From positions 558,001-622,000 of the forward strand of contig CAWBRY010000004.1 in NCBI GenBank assembly GCA_963791295.1: DNA of 64,000 nucleotides. Direction: 5' to 3'. The position numbers and the translations under genes were made by a program. Source of the stretch: CAWBRY01 sp963791295. GTDB taxonomy: Bacteria; Bacteroidota; Bacteroidia; Chitinophagales; Chitinophagaceae. The notes under the pieces were generated by a model, which saw only the letters and a program-made list of their open reading frames with translations, did no database searches and was not told where the DNA came from. Below, one piece after another: positions 20,165 through 29,357 of the stretch; the stretch's first letter is position 1; each line of letters opens with the position of its first letter.

Positions 20165-20237
20165 TGGCGCTGTCTCACGCGCCAGCATAAATTTGTGATG
20201 GTTCGCATTGTCGGTCTGGTGCGTGAGACACGCACCA
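20165..20237. repeat. Pair of REP-like hairpins in inverted orientation
   Basis: TGGCGC-TGTCTCAC-GCGCCA (20165-20184) and TGGTGCG-TGAGACA-CGCACCA (20217-20237) are each self-complementary hairpins. They are also close inverted copies of each other, with complementary loop sequences (TGTCTCA against TGAGACA) and a 32-base spacer. This layout resembles paired bacterial REP elements. No transposase gene is near. Confidence 0.65.
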
Positions 20238-20250
20238 GGGCACATTTCTC

Positions 20251-20370
20251 TCACCACTCACCACTCACCACTCACCATTCACAACTCTTTCACCACTCAC
20301 CACTCACCACTCACAATCACAACTCACCACTCACAACTCACAACTCACCCAATCGCCACTCACTACTCAC
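20251..20370. repeat. Heptanucleotide tandem array TCACCAC/TCACAAC
   Basis: About 16 units of a seven-base repeat (mainly TCACCAC and TCACAAC, with a few interruptions such as TCTTTCACCAC) fill the space up to the sprA stop codon at 20371-20373. Apparent ORFs across it are Thr/His/Ser repeats with no coding support. Confidence 0.8.
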
Positions 20371-23300
20371 CTACTGCGCCAACGAAACTCTCACCTGCAA
20401 ACCCGCCCGAGTGTTCGTGATGGGGAAGGCATTACTGATCTTAGGTATGCTCCTGTTTTGTTCGAAGTAGAATTTGAGGCTTACTCGATTGTTCAGGACA
20501 TAGTCTATCGACGGTGCTATCCGGATAACCTTTTGGCCCGAGGTCCCAAATGACGTGCCCTGATCCAGCTTGCTATTGGCCGTGGCGTCATCCCTCAGGC
20601 TGAAATCGAACCTGAAGGTCACGTCATTGTCCAACTTCATTCCTTTCTTACCAATTGGGATATTCTTGATAATCGGAATACCCTTTTTCCTCCAATTAAA
20701 TCCAAAGGTCACTTCTGTTGACCTACTTTCAGCAAGCTGGTAGTCAATCAAGCTTAGACTGAGGATTCGGTTCTTCTTAAATTCAAACCGGGTTGTCAAT
20801 TGATTTGTAAATGTCATGTCGATCTCAATCAGCGGGTCGAAAGCCTCCTGGATGGTGACATTGGGCACCAGGAAATAAGGAATATAGTTACCCGTCAATG
20901 GGTCTGTAAAACTTGGGAAGCTCAGTCGTAACGGGTCGGCATAGAGAAGAGCCGTGTTAAAACTATTCATGCTAAATGTACTGTGATATCCATGGCGGAT
21001 GGTCACACTGGTGAATATCTTGTCCAAACCTTTCAATCTCGACAACCCATTGTATGTTATACTCCAGTTGGGCTTAGGTAATATTCCGGAAAAAGGATTT
21101 GACCGGATATTGGGATTATTATTTTTCGCCAGCTTGACATCCAAAGGATTCTTATTCGTATAGGCAGCAATAAATGCCGGTATCACCACATCCTGTGAAT
21201 AGCGTCCATATCCCTGAACATATCCATCCGGGCCAGTGGGATTAAACGTTGCATATGGATTACTACCTTTCAGCTTACTTGACAAGATCAGCCGGTTATC
21301 CTCGAACTGCTTGAAAGTTTCGGACACGACATTGGGATCAAATTTCTTAAATAAAGTCTGATAAGATATATAGCTCACGCTGAAACTTCCTAAAGCATAA
21401 GGATTGAGCCTCGTGAGTCCGACATTGTCGAAAGCACTGGTGTCCTTATATAATTCTGAGTATTGCTTATCGAATGTTTTGTCAAGGTTAATATCTATCG
21501 TAAAGTCACGGAATGGACTTACCTGCGCGGTCACATTAAGTCGCTGATTATAACGCTGCTGGATCATCGCTGATAGCAGAGTGTCGTGAGATAACAATCC
21601 TTTGGCACCAAATCGGTTGATCCAACTGGTATCGGGTTGGTAACCGAATATATATCCAAACCCAGGTTCCCCACTGCGGAAATTATGTCCGACGAATTGG
21701 GTGCTATCCAGATACCCGGGTAGCGTAGTACCAAAATCTTCGGTGTATTGAATGCCTACACGCTTTAATGCAGTGGCCAGCTTCAGGAAGAATTTGGGTA
21801 CGGATCCAATTTCCGGGAGACGGTTGGGATCTCTTATCCGTTTTTTCTTGGCGATACTGCTGGTGTCGGCCTTCGGATTGGTTGGCTTTTTATTTAATGT
21901 ATCGATCTTCGGGTTCCTACCGCCGCTGGGCACACGCGGATTGTTGGTGTATACCGCCCTCAAAAATTTCCATTTATTGTAGAGTTCTTCGAATTTCAGT
22001 TCGCTGTTGATAGTTCTTGTTTGGGTATTCGACAAAGTATTACCCAGGTTTATTTCCGATGTCCTGGCGAGCAAAGAAGCTGCCAGCCAATTGTACTTCG
22101 TGTTGTAGCTAGCACGTAGCGTTGTCCAATTAAGGAATGGGATTTTTTGAGTGGGTACATTATACGTCAGCGTTAGTTCCTGGTGGTAGTTGGTATTCCG
22201 TCCACCTTTAAAGAAATTCTTGCGAATACTATCCTTCTTTTCCTTTGTATCGATGCGGCCTGCCGGCTCATCAATTCTCGCATTATTGATTGCATTGAAA
22301 TCAATGGAGATAGATCGCGTGAGATTCCATTGCAAGATATAATAGCGATCAAACGTAAAATATTTATCATAGGTTTCCGGCACCTTGAATGGTCCACCAC
22401 CCACATTTCGCGGGCGAATAGCTCCAAATTGACGGAATACATCGGCCTTAAAAGATATTTGGGCGGGCGCGTAATTGAAATTGAAGTCTTTGATCAGGGC
22501 CAACCACGGCGATTTTGATTTAATGAGTTTTTTAAAAGGCTCAACATTTTTCGGTTGTGGAGCATAGGTGTAACCAAGAGCCGCCCGCGTTCGCCGCACC
22601 TCGTCCTTTTCAATTAGCGGGTTATATTTTTCTGTCTCTATATACGAGTAATTGAAATCGAAGTTGGTGAGGCTCCAGATCTTAGGTCGCTTATTATCGG
22701 TCTTGATCTTTCGAACGTTGGTAAAGTTGACGGTCTTGATCGTCGTCACATCCTGTGCGTCGCCTCTTATTGAATCCCTCTTCACCGGTTCTGCCTCCCT
22801 GATCTTGTCTTTTAATTTAATATCCAGATCATAAGGATCGTATTCGGGAGAACTATGCGTTCTGCTGATGCCGGCAAATACAGGAATTTGAAGTCCGAGT
22901 TGCTTTGGTAATAATTTGCCTGCTTCTATATTGGCGGAAACATCGATAGAATAAACGTCCTCCCTGCTTCGGTCGTTTACTCTTTGTTCCAGTGTGCCAA
23001 ATCCATGGCTGCGGGCAGTCCCCGAAATATTCAGGGTTCCCAGGTCCGCCAATCGCACATCAACACGACCTACCGCCGCCCATCCTCCCTTTTCATCTAA
23101 TTGTGAGAACCGTAGTTCATTAAACCATACTTCGGTACACGCAGCCTCTATGGCTTCATTTTCGACAGCCAACAACATTCCTCTTACCTCTCCCAGATTA
23201 GGATTACCGATAATAGCAAATGATCGTCCATCTGCCAGTGTTTCACTATAGTATTGAGATGGGGCAATGCCCAATTTATTTCGTCGTGATTTTAATCGCG

Positions 23301-26300
23301 TCAGGTCGGCGAGGTCCAGATCGAGGTTATTGGCACCCGGCCAGATGATCAGCGAATCAGTGGCGCCAAAGGGTGTGATCTTCAATGGAATTTTTACTTC
23401 ATAGTAGTTGCCCGAGAAGTCGCTCCCGATGCGGATCACAGCATTCAGGTCATTGTCCTGCAACGGTTGTGCTCCCTGAACGGACTCGGCGTGAATAAAC
23501 ATCAGCAGTTTTCCATATTGCCTCATATCCAGGTTCATGGTTTTGAAAACGCCCCTCGCATTATTTTGCGGAAGTCCGCAAACCTGCATACTCAAAGACT
23601 GCTCATTGAGGAACAATGAAACATTGTTGTTGCTAAGTTGCTGCTGTCTTTCGATACCCGGAGGGATGGCATATTGAATAGGCTGGCGTTTATCATTCTC
23701 TTCCACGTTCACCGCTAACACGTTCACGGTGGTTGGATCGGGTACAGGCAGATTGACATACATACCGGTGGTATCAATCTCATTCCTGAATTTTCGCCAT
23801 TGGTTGCGTATCAATTCCAACTTCCCAAAGCGCATGACCAATGAATCTTCGAAATTGGTCGCAAACATGCGGATGAAACGGATTGATTTGAAGTCGGGGA
23901 TATTTCCCACTTTTTGCTCGTAATCGGCGACGGGGATACGAAATAAATACCATGTTTCCGAACGGGTCGTATGATTGGCCAGTGTCACATCCACGATCCT
24001 TTTATCCGTAATAAAATTTGTGCCCACAACCATGTTTGGCTGGATATCTACTCTATATTGGAAATATTCTTCAACTTCATTGAGTGTGTTATCACGGTTT
24101 AATTCTTCCGCATCCGGATACTGAGTAAATGCATTTACAAATTGAGAGTTGTTTTCGCTCACCGGCGAATTGCCACTGGGATTATTAATATCCTTATACC
24201 TTCTCAATATGCCCGCATTTTGCTGATCATAACTTTCATCTCTATACGGTCTGAAATCATCAGCGGAGGGGTCGGCGAGAGCACGTTGATAAGCGCCCGG
24301 TGAAGTGATTTGAAGGTTATTGAGATAGTTTGAAAACTTTCCTAACTCTTCATCATCCCTCAGGCCATCAAAACCAACATCCTGGAATATGCGGTCATTC
24401 TCATCATTGCTGAACGCATTTGTTACCTGCAGTGGATTTGCCGGCACCTTACCCCAAACGCTGGAGCTGTCGACAGGAGAGTTGATGGTGGGAGTCGGCA
24501 GTCCGTTCTCATACATTCGTTTGCCATCTCTCAATACATCTTCAGAAATATTGCCCAGGTCAAAATATAGCTGGCCACCCGTTGGATTAGCGGTATTGGT
24601 AACAAAGGGATCCTGCAACCAGAATTCAATGTATTCAATATTACCAGTCTCGAAATCCGTCTGATCGATGTTACGCATCAACCCGCCCCAGGCCTGCCTC
24701 GGGTTAGTTAATCTTCCATTGGCATCTATCCTGGTGTTCCTGGATTCATAATTATAGGGACCCTTGTCTTTGGGGTAATAGGCCAGGTCAAAAGTGGTCA
24801 GCAATCCTTCACCAAATTGGGTGCTCCTCTTGGGAAAGATCTCATTTTGAAAAACCTGCCGCGTCTCCGGCCTGGATAATTCATCCAGCGCATCTTTCAA
24901 TGGATTGTTCGGGTTCTTTGGTTCCTGCAAAACAGCCTCGATATTATACCAGGCTATTTTAGCACGATTGTATCCGCTGGCAAGATCATTGTTTAATGCC
25001 GACTCCGGAAACAATCCATTGCCCTGAGGTACGGAAGCGAGCGTCCAACTCACCAATGGAAAGCGAAGATCGATGGAGGAACGCGTCCCTTCAAAATCAT
25101 CAATATATATCTGGCCCTTGTTTCCCTTTCCTATTTGTTTAGCGTGGCCGGGATCCAGTACTGCTGCCTCGGCATAAGCCGTAATGGAGGACATGGTCTT
25201 GGTAGAATAGAATGGTAATTTATCCAGCCATTTGGTGAGGCGGGGAAGATTATTGCGATAGTCTACATCCAGTCCATACATTGTATTTTTCACGGGGTCT
25301 TCACCATAAGATTGCTTTATAAAAAACGGTCTCTCGCCCAGTCGGACAATAGTTCCACCAAGGGTTAAATTCTTATTTGCCAGGTAATCCAATCGCAATC
25401 CGAGATAATTCTTTTGTTGCAAGCCAAAGGCTGCCTGGTTTTCATATTGCACATTTACCGGGATACCTGAATTTATGATCGCCTGGTTGGTGACACGAAG
25501 TGTTCCGAGATCATAATTTATTTCGTAGTCGACATTTTCCTGAAGCGTTTGCCCTCCCGCGCTCACAATAACACTACCGCGCGGAATATTATAACCAAGT
25601 TGATAGTCGCTGTTGCCGGTCGATGATTTAGATCGGCCAATCATTTTAAAGCGATTCAGGTTTGCATAGGTCTGCGCGATCGCTTTGATCGTATCATACA
25701 AAGGATAATATAAAAACTTATCCCGCGACGCTTGTGTGGCGTAGATATAATCGAGATCATGTCCAAACGGTTCCAATACGGGAAAGACAATTCTGCTTTG
25801 TGAGGAGATGACAGTAAATCCCTCCACGAAGTCAAAGACTCCATCTGGTTGAGGGTCATTTTGACTATTCAAGCGGTCAAGGTTGACGAGAGAGATGATC
25901 GGCTGCCCCTGGAAGTTGCTGATTACTTCGGCGGGGGGTAAATATCTTTTTTCACCCAGGCTCGGTTCTTCATAAACCATGTCTAATTTGAAATCTTCGC
26001 GCTCCAATTGACCGAAGCCTACCGCATAAACGTTCTTCATCATCAAATCCCAAATGGGAAGATTAGTCCGTTGAGAAGTGGCTTTTAATAATTTCAAGAA
26101 CAAGACTCGTTGCGATGTACCGGTAGTATCCGGCGGAACATCCTGTGAGAATTCACCGACCTGGTAAACCCGGCCGTTGAAAGTGAATTGATATGCGACT
26201 CCTAATACTTCATCCGGTTGAAGTGGCTGGTTCAAGGAGAGAAATCCGATCTGGGGGTTAAAAACGTAATCGTTGGGCTGTAATTTCCGTGCAAATGTCT

Positions 26301-27576
26301 TTTCAAAATCCTGCACCGGCGCGAGTCCCATTCCTGTGAGAACACTTTGAACGAGCGAGGAATTACGGCTATTCGGGTTCGCGAGGATCGTGGAATACAA
26401 ACTATTCGAATTGTTGGAAGGCTTTGGGTCAGGAGAACCGCCCCAGGGGCCAAAAGGCGAGCTTTCTCCCAGGTCCATTAGTCCAACGATATCTCTTGTG
26501 TCTGTAGTCGCGCCATTGCGGTTTGTCACCCACACTTCAATCTTTAGCACCTGGATCTGCGAATTCACAACCGGCAATTGTCTCATCGCTGTGTTGTAAT
26601 TATTCCGGAAATATTGTGCTAAGAGGAAGTGGCGATTTTCCTCATACTCATCAGCTTTGATAGAAAAACTTTGCGTGGTGGTGCCGCCCTGCAAACCGAG
26701 TGATTGTCTTTGAGAACGTTGATTCGCCAGCACGGTGGAGATAAATAATTTACCGAATTGCAGTTGCGTTTTTAATCCAAAGAGGGATTGTGCACCGGGG
26801 ATCAATGTACTCTTGGAGGTGAAGTTCACGTTACCGGCCTGGAATGATTTTAGTATTTCATCATCCTTACCATGATAGTCTAACTTCAGTTGGTTCTCAA
26901 AATCAAAATTGGCAAGTGTATTATAGTTGATCGGTAATTTGAGCTTGTCGCCAATGTTACCATCGACTTGTAACTGCGAGTTCATGTTAAAATCAAATCC
27001 TCCGTTTCTTCTGGCCCGTTCGGGCAATGTGGGGTTCTTGATATTCTGGCCCTGGTAACCGGCGAGCAGGTCGACATAACCTGATGGCTTGATCTCTATC
27101 TTACCAGTGCCAACAATCCGGTTGAACCAATCATTGGATACTTTGAATTTTGGTTTGAAGAGTCGGCGATTCATGTTAGAGAGCATGCTGGCTCTCTTCT
27201 TAAAATAATCTTCTTCATCCTTTTTTCCCTGGAGGCGGATGAAATCCTCCATTGAAAATGCCACTGGAGTTCGGTAATAGTGGCTGCCTATTTTTTCGAC
27301 AATGTAATATTGCTTCGTTTCGGGATCGTATTCAACATTCTTTTTAATGAAGGCAGTGTCGCGTAGATCAAATGTGTTGCGGTTCGGATCGCTGTAGCTA
27401 TCCGCTCTACGATCGACGAGAGGATAACGGGTGGTATCGCTAAAAAAATCAATGTGAGAAAAATGCGTAGGGGAAAAACCTGCCTTAGTCTGCAAGGCAT
27501 ATGCAAACACGATGGTAATGGCTACCACTGTACGGAAAATATGGGCAGTCTTTAAGTACAAGGTTCTCTCCATCAA
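20371..27576 (-). CDS. sprA: SprA (Sov), T9SS outer-membrane translocon protein
   Basis: SprA is the giant 36-strand barrel that forms the T9SS outer-membrane channel. The 2401-residue length is typical. It has a signal peptide near residues 10-32, the SprA N-terminal region (SGYVDLLAGYQGQNIKNPTL, MNSQLQVDGNIGDKLKLPIN), central motifs such as AAFGLQQKNYLGLRLDY and YIDDFEGTRSSIDLR, and a C-terminal strand-rich region ending VRVSLAQ. The frame is open for 7.2 kb, which shows that not all of this assembly is error-prone. ruvA lies 21 bases upstream, a pairing conserved in many Bacteroidota. It would export the three CTD-bearing proteins in this window (7320, 13729, 15964). An in-frame ATG one codon later (27573) is equally possible. 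Confidence 0.97.
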   Translation of the reverse strand: MMERTLYLKTAHIFRTVVAITIVFAYALQTKAGFSPTHFSHIDFFSDTTRYPLVDRRADSYSDPNRNTFDLRDTAFIKKNVEYDPETKQYYIVEKIGSHYYRTPVAFSMEDFIRLQGKKDEEDYFKKRASMLSNMNRRLFKPKFKVSNDWFNRIVGTGKIEIKPSGYVDLLAGYQGQNIKNPTLPERARRNGGFDFNMNSQLQVDGNIGDKLKLPINYNTLANFDFENQLKLDYHGKDDEILKSFQAGNVNFTSKSTLIPGAQSLFGLKTQLQFGKLFISTVLANQRSQRQSLGLQGGTTTQSFSIKADEYEENRHFLLAQYFRNNYNTAMRQLPVVNSQIQVLKIEVWVTNRNGATTDTRDIVGLMDLGESSPFGPWGGSPDPKPSNNSNSLYSTILANPNSRNSSLVQSVLTGMGLAPVQDFEKTFARKLQPNDYVFNPQIGFLSLNQPLQPDEVLGVAYQFTFNGRVYQVGEFSQDVPPDTTGTSQRVLFLKLLKATSQRTNLPIWDLMMKNVYAVGFGQLEREDFKLDMVYEEPSLGEKRYLPPAEVISNFQGQPIISLVNLDRLNSQNDPQPDGVFDFVEGFTVISSQSRIVFPVLEPFGHDLDYIYATQASRDKFLYYPLYDTIKAIAQTYANLNRFKMIGRSKSSTGNSDYQLGYNIPRGSVIVSAGGQTLQENVDYEINYDLGTLRVTNQAIINSGIPVNVQYENQAAFGLQQKNYLGLRLDYLANKNLTLGGTIVRLGERPFFIKQSYGEDPVKNTMYGLDVDYRNNLPRLTKWLDKLPFYSTKTMSSITAYAEAAVLDPGHAKQIGKGNKGQIYIDDFEGTRSSIDLRFPLVSWTLASVPQGNGLFPESALNNDLASGYNRAKIAWYNIEAVLQEPKNPNNPLKDALDELSRPETRQVFQNEIFPKRSTQFGEGLLTTFDLAYYPKDKGPYNYESRNTRIDANGRLTNPRQAWGGLMRNIDQTDFETGNIEYIEFWLQDPFVTNTANPTGGQLYFDLGNISEDVLRDGKRMYENGLPTPTINSPVDSSSVWGKVPANPLQVTNAFSNDENDRIFQDVGFDGLRDDEELGKFSNYLNNLQITSPGAYQRALADPSADDFRPYRDESYDQQNAGILRRYKDINNPSGNSPVSENNSQFVNAFTQYPDAEELNRDNTLNEVEEYFQYRVDIQPNMVVGTNFITDKRIVDVTLANHTTRSETWYLFRIPVADYEQKVGNIPDFKSIRFIRMFATNFEDSLVMRFGKLELIRNQWRKFRNEIDTTGMYVNLPVPDPTTVNVLAVNVEENDKRQPIQYAIPPGIERQQQLSNNNVSLFLNEQSLSMQVCGLPQNNARGVFKTMNLDMRQYGKLLMFIHAESVQGAQPLQDNDLNAVIRIGSDFSGNYYEVKIPLKITPFGATDSLIIWPGANNLDLDLADLTRLKSRRNKLGIAPSQYYSETLADGRSFAIIGNPNLGEVRGMLLAVENEAIEAACTEVWFNELRFSQLDEKGGWAAVGRVDVRLADLGTLNISGTARSHGFGTLEQRVNDRSREDVYSIDVSANIEAGKLLPKQLGLQIPVFAGISRTHSSPEYDPYDLDIKLKDKIREAEPVKRDSIRGDAQDVTTIKTVNFTNVRKIKTDNKRPKIWSLTNFDFNYSYIETEKYNPLIEKDEVRRTRAALGYTYAPQPKNVEPFKKLIKSKSPWLALIKDFNFNYAPAQISFKADVFRQFGAIRPRNVGGGPFKVPETYDKYFTFDRYYILQWNLTRSISIDFNAINNARIDEPAGRIDTKEKKDSIRKNFFKGGRNTNYHQELTLTYNVPTQKIPFLNWTTLRASYNTKYNWLAASLLARTSEINLGNTLSNTQTRTINSELKFEELYNKWKFLRAVYTNNPRVPSGGRNPKIDTLNKKPTNPKADTSSIAKKKRIRDPNRLPEIGSVPKFFLKLATALKRVGIQYTEDFGTTLPGYLDSTQFVGHNFRSGEPGFGYIFGYQPDTSWINRFGAKGLLSHDTLLSAMIQQRYNQRLNVTAQVSPFRDFTIDINLDKTFDKQYSELYKDTSAFDNVGLTRLNPYALGSFSVSYISYQTLFKKFDPNVVSETFKQFEDNRLILSSKLKGSNPYATFNPTGPDGYVQGYGRYSQDVVIPAFIAAYTNKNPLDVKLAKNNNPNIRSNPFSGILPKPNWSITYNGLSRLKGLDKIFTSVTIRHGYHSTFSMNSFNTALLYADPLRLSFPSFTDPLTGNYIPYFLVPNVTIQEAFDPLIEIDMTFTNQLTTRFEFKKNRILSLSLIDYQLAESRSTEVTFGFNWRKKGIPIIKNIPIGKKGMKLDNDVTFRFDFSLRDDATANSKLDQGTSFGTSGQKVIRIAPSIDYVLNNRVSLKFYFEQNRSIPKISNAFPITNTRAGLQVRVSLAQ

Positions 27577-27597
27577 TCAGTTTACTGGAATGCAGAA

Positions 27598-28179
27598 TCA
27601 GAGGGTGCGAAGGGCTTTCTTGATCAGTTCTTCGACGTTGAGTCCAGGTTCTGCCGACAGGGTCTTTTGGATGGCCTGATCCGCAGCTATCCGGTTGATA
27701 CCCAAAGCCGTCAGAGCATTTAACGCGTCCCTTTGCAAAGTATTGTTTTTCAGCGGCGAAATATTTGATTCCCAAGGCTGCTTGGAGAGTTTATCCCTGA
27801 GCTCCACAATGATCCTTTCGGCGGTCTTTTTGCCAATGCCTTTGACTGCTTCGAGGATGTGCGTTTCGCCCTTTATGATCGCGAGGGTAAGTTCGTTAGG
27901 TTTCATGTAAGAAAGCATCACTCTGGCAGTCGAGGCGCCGATACCCGAGACGCTCAGCAGATGAAGGAACATTTCTTTTTCACCTATGTCAAAAAAGCCA
28001 TAGAGTGTGTGGGCATCCTCCCGGATGAGTAAGCTCGTAAAAAGAATGCCACCGTCCAGGTGTTGAATTTTGGAATAAGTGTTGAGGCTTATCTGCACTT
28101 CGTAGCCAACGCCATTGACATCTACATGAACCATGGCAGGACTCTTATGAACAAACAATCCTTTCAGGTAGGCTATCAT
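27598..28179 (-). CDS. ruvA: RuvA, Holliday-junction DNA helicase subunit
   Basis: RuvA binds Holliday junctions as a tetramer and loads the RuvB motor. The 193-residue protein has the N-terminal OB-fold (MIAYLKGLFVHKSP, VDVNGVGYEV), two central helix-hairpin-helix motifs (LLSVSGIGASTARVM and AVKGIGKKTAERIIVEL) and a C-terminal UBA-like domain from about residue 145 that contacts RuvB. Length is normal. It is upstream of sprA in one minus-strand unit and divergent from fabH. Confidence 0.96.
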   Translation of the reverse strand: MIAYLKGLFVHKSPAMVHVDVNGVGYEVQISLNTYSKIQHLDGGILFTSLLIREDAHTLYGFFDIGEKEMFLHLLSVSGIGASTARVMLSYMKPNELTLAIIKGETHILEAVKGIGKKTAERIIVELRDKLSKQPWESNISPLKNNTLQRDALNALTALGINRIAADQAIQKTLSAEPGLNVEELIKKALRTL

Positions 28180-28239
28180 GGCTGCGAAAGTAATGATACT
28201 TTACTTATTTTTTTATCTCACGGTACTTTTAATCCCACG

Positions 28240-28247
28240 TATCTTTG
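28240..28247 (+). promoter_or_regulatory. Candidate -7 promoter element of fabH
   Basis: TATCTTTG, a perfect TAnnTTTG, sits 20 bases before the chosen fabH ATG. The -33 side is T-rich but lacks a clear TTTG at the proper spacing. Confidence 0.5.
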
Positions 28248-28267
28248 GCCGTTTTAAAATTTTAAAG

Positions 28268-29260
28268 ATGAGCAAAAAGATCACCGCCGCAATTACAGCC
28301 GTTGGAGGATATGTACCAGAAGATAAGTTGACAAATTTTGATTTGGAAAAAATGGTGGACACCAATGATGAATGGATTCGTACGCGAACCGGTGTGAAAG
28401 AAAGACGTATTCTGAAAGGAGAAGGATTAGCAACCTCCGACATGGTTGCTCCGGCGGTGAAAGAGTTGTGTGAGAATCGAGGTATTGATCCGATGGAAAT
28501 CGATTGCATGATCATTGCAACGGTTACTGCCGATATGCTTTTTCCTGCAACAGCAAATATTGTTTGCGATAAGATAGGAGCAAAAAATGCCTGGGGTTTT
28601 GATGTCTCCGCAGCCTGCTCCGGATTTTTATATGCTCTCACTGTAGGAGCTACCCTGATTGAAAGCGGCCGTTATACCAAAGTGGTTGTAGTGGGCGCCG
28701 ATAAAATGAGCGCTATTGTAGATTACAGCGACAGAGCTACATGCATCATTTTTGGAGACGGTGCCGGAGCGGTATTATTGGAACCAAATAACAAGGGTTA
28801 TGGTGTGCTTGATAGCATCTTAAGAAGTGATGGCAGCGGTTGTCATTTCCTCCACATGAAGGCGGGCGGTTCTTTAAGGCCTGCATCCATTGAGACAGTG
28901 ACCGCCAAAGAACATTTCATCTACCAGGAAGGTCAGCCCGTGTTCAAATTTGCTGTTAAAGGAATGGCGGATATCAGTGCAGAATTGCTTGAAAAAAACA
29001 ATCTCACAGGCGATGATATTGCCTGGTTGGTGCCGCATCAGGCCAACCTGCGGATCATTGATGCCACCGCAAACCGGATGGGCTTATCCAAGGAAAAGGT
29101 GATGATCAATATCGAAAAATATGGAAACACGACTGCAGCGACTATCCCACTATGCCTGTGGGAATGGCAACAGCAACTAAAGAAGGACGACAAACTTGTG
29201 CTTGCTGCGTTCGGCGGCGGTTTCACCTGGGGCGCCACCCTGGTGAATTGGGGCAATTAA
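28268..29260 (+). CDS. fabH: FabH, beta-ketoacyl-ACP synthase III
   Basis: FabH condenses an acyl-CoA primer with malonyl-ACP to start fatty-acid synthesis. From the ATG at 28268 the protein has 331 residues, typical for FabH. Catalytic Cys117 is in SAACSGF, His in VPHQANLRI and Asn in EKYGNTTAAT. The motif GGGFTWGA closes the protein. An upstream ATG (28178) would add a hydrophobic leader foreign to the family and would start before the -7 box, so I rejected it. fabD lies elsewhere in the window (40501), not in an operon with it. Several Bacteroidota carry two or three FabH copies, so this may not be the only one. Confidence 0.93.
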   Translation: MSKKITAAITAVGGYVPEDKLTNFDLEKMVDTNDEWIRTRTGVKERRILKGEGLATSDMVAPAVKELCENRGIDPMEIDCMIIATVTADMLFPATANIVCDKIGAKNAWGFDVSAACSGFLYALTVGATLIESGRYTKVVVVGADKMSAIVDYSDRATCIIFGDGAGAVLLEPNNKGYGVLDSILRSDGSGCHFLHMKAGGSLRPASIETVTAKEHFIYQEGQPVFKFAVKGMADISAELLEKNNLTGDDIAWLVPHQANLRIIDATANRMGLSKEKVMINIEKYGNTTAATIPLCLWEWQQQLKKDDKLVLAAFGGGFTWGATLVNWGN

Positions 29261-29357
29261 TGATCGTACGACCTTCCAGATAGTTAATAAACCTTTCATA
29301 ATAGTTCTATTTTCCTTTCCTAGATTTCGTAAATTGGATCACCAAAAAACTATTGAT

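Noticed and set aside
20251..20370. CRISPR-like array
   Set aside because: Units are contiguous heptamers without unique spacers, and there are no cas genes.
20195..20470. Plus-strand frames through the TCACMAC array
   Set aside because: Translations are Thr/Ser/His repeats from the heptamer; they overlap the end of sprA.
28178..28267. Upstream start for fabH
   Set aside because: The added hydrophobic residues are not part of the family, and the -7 box would lie inside the coding part.
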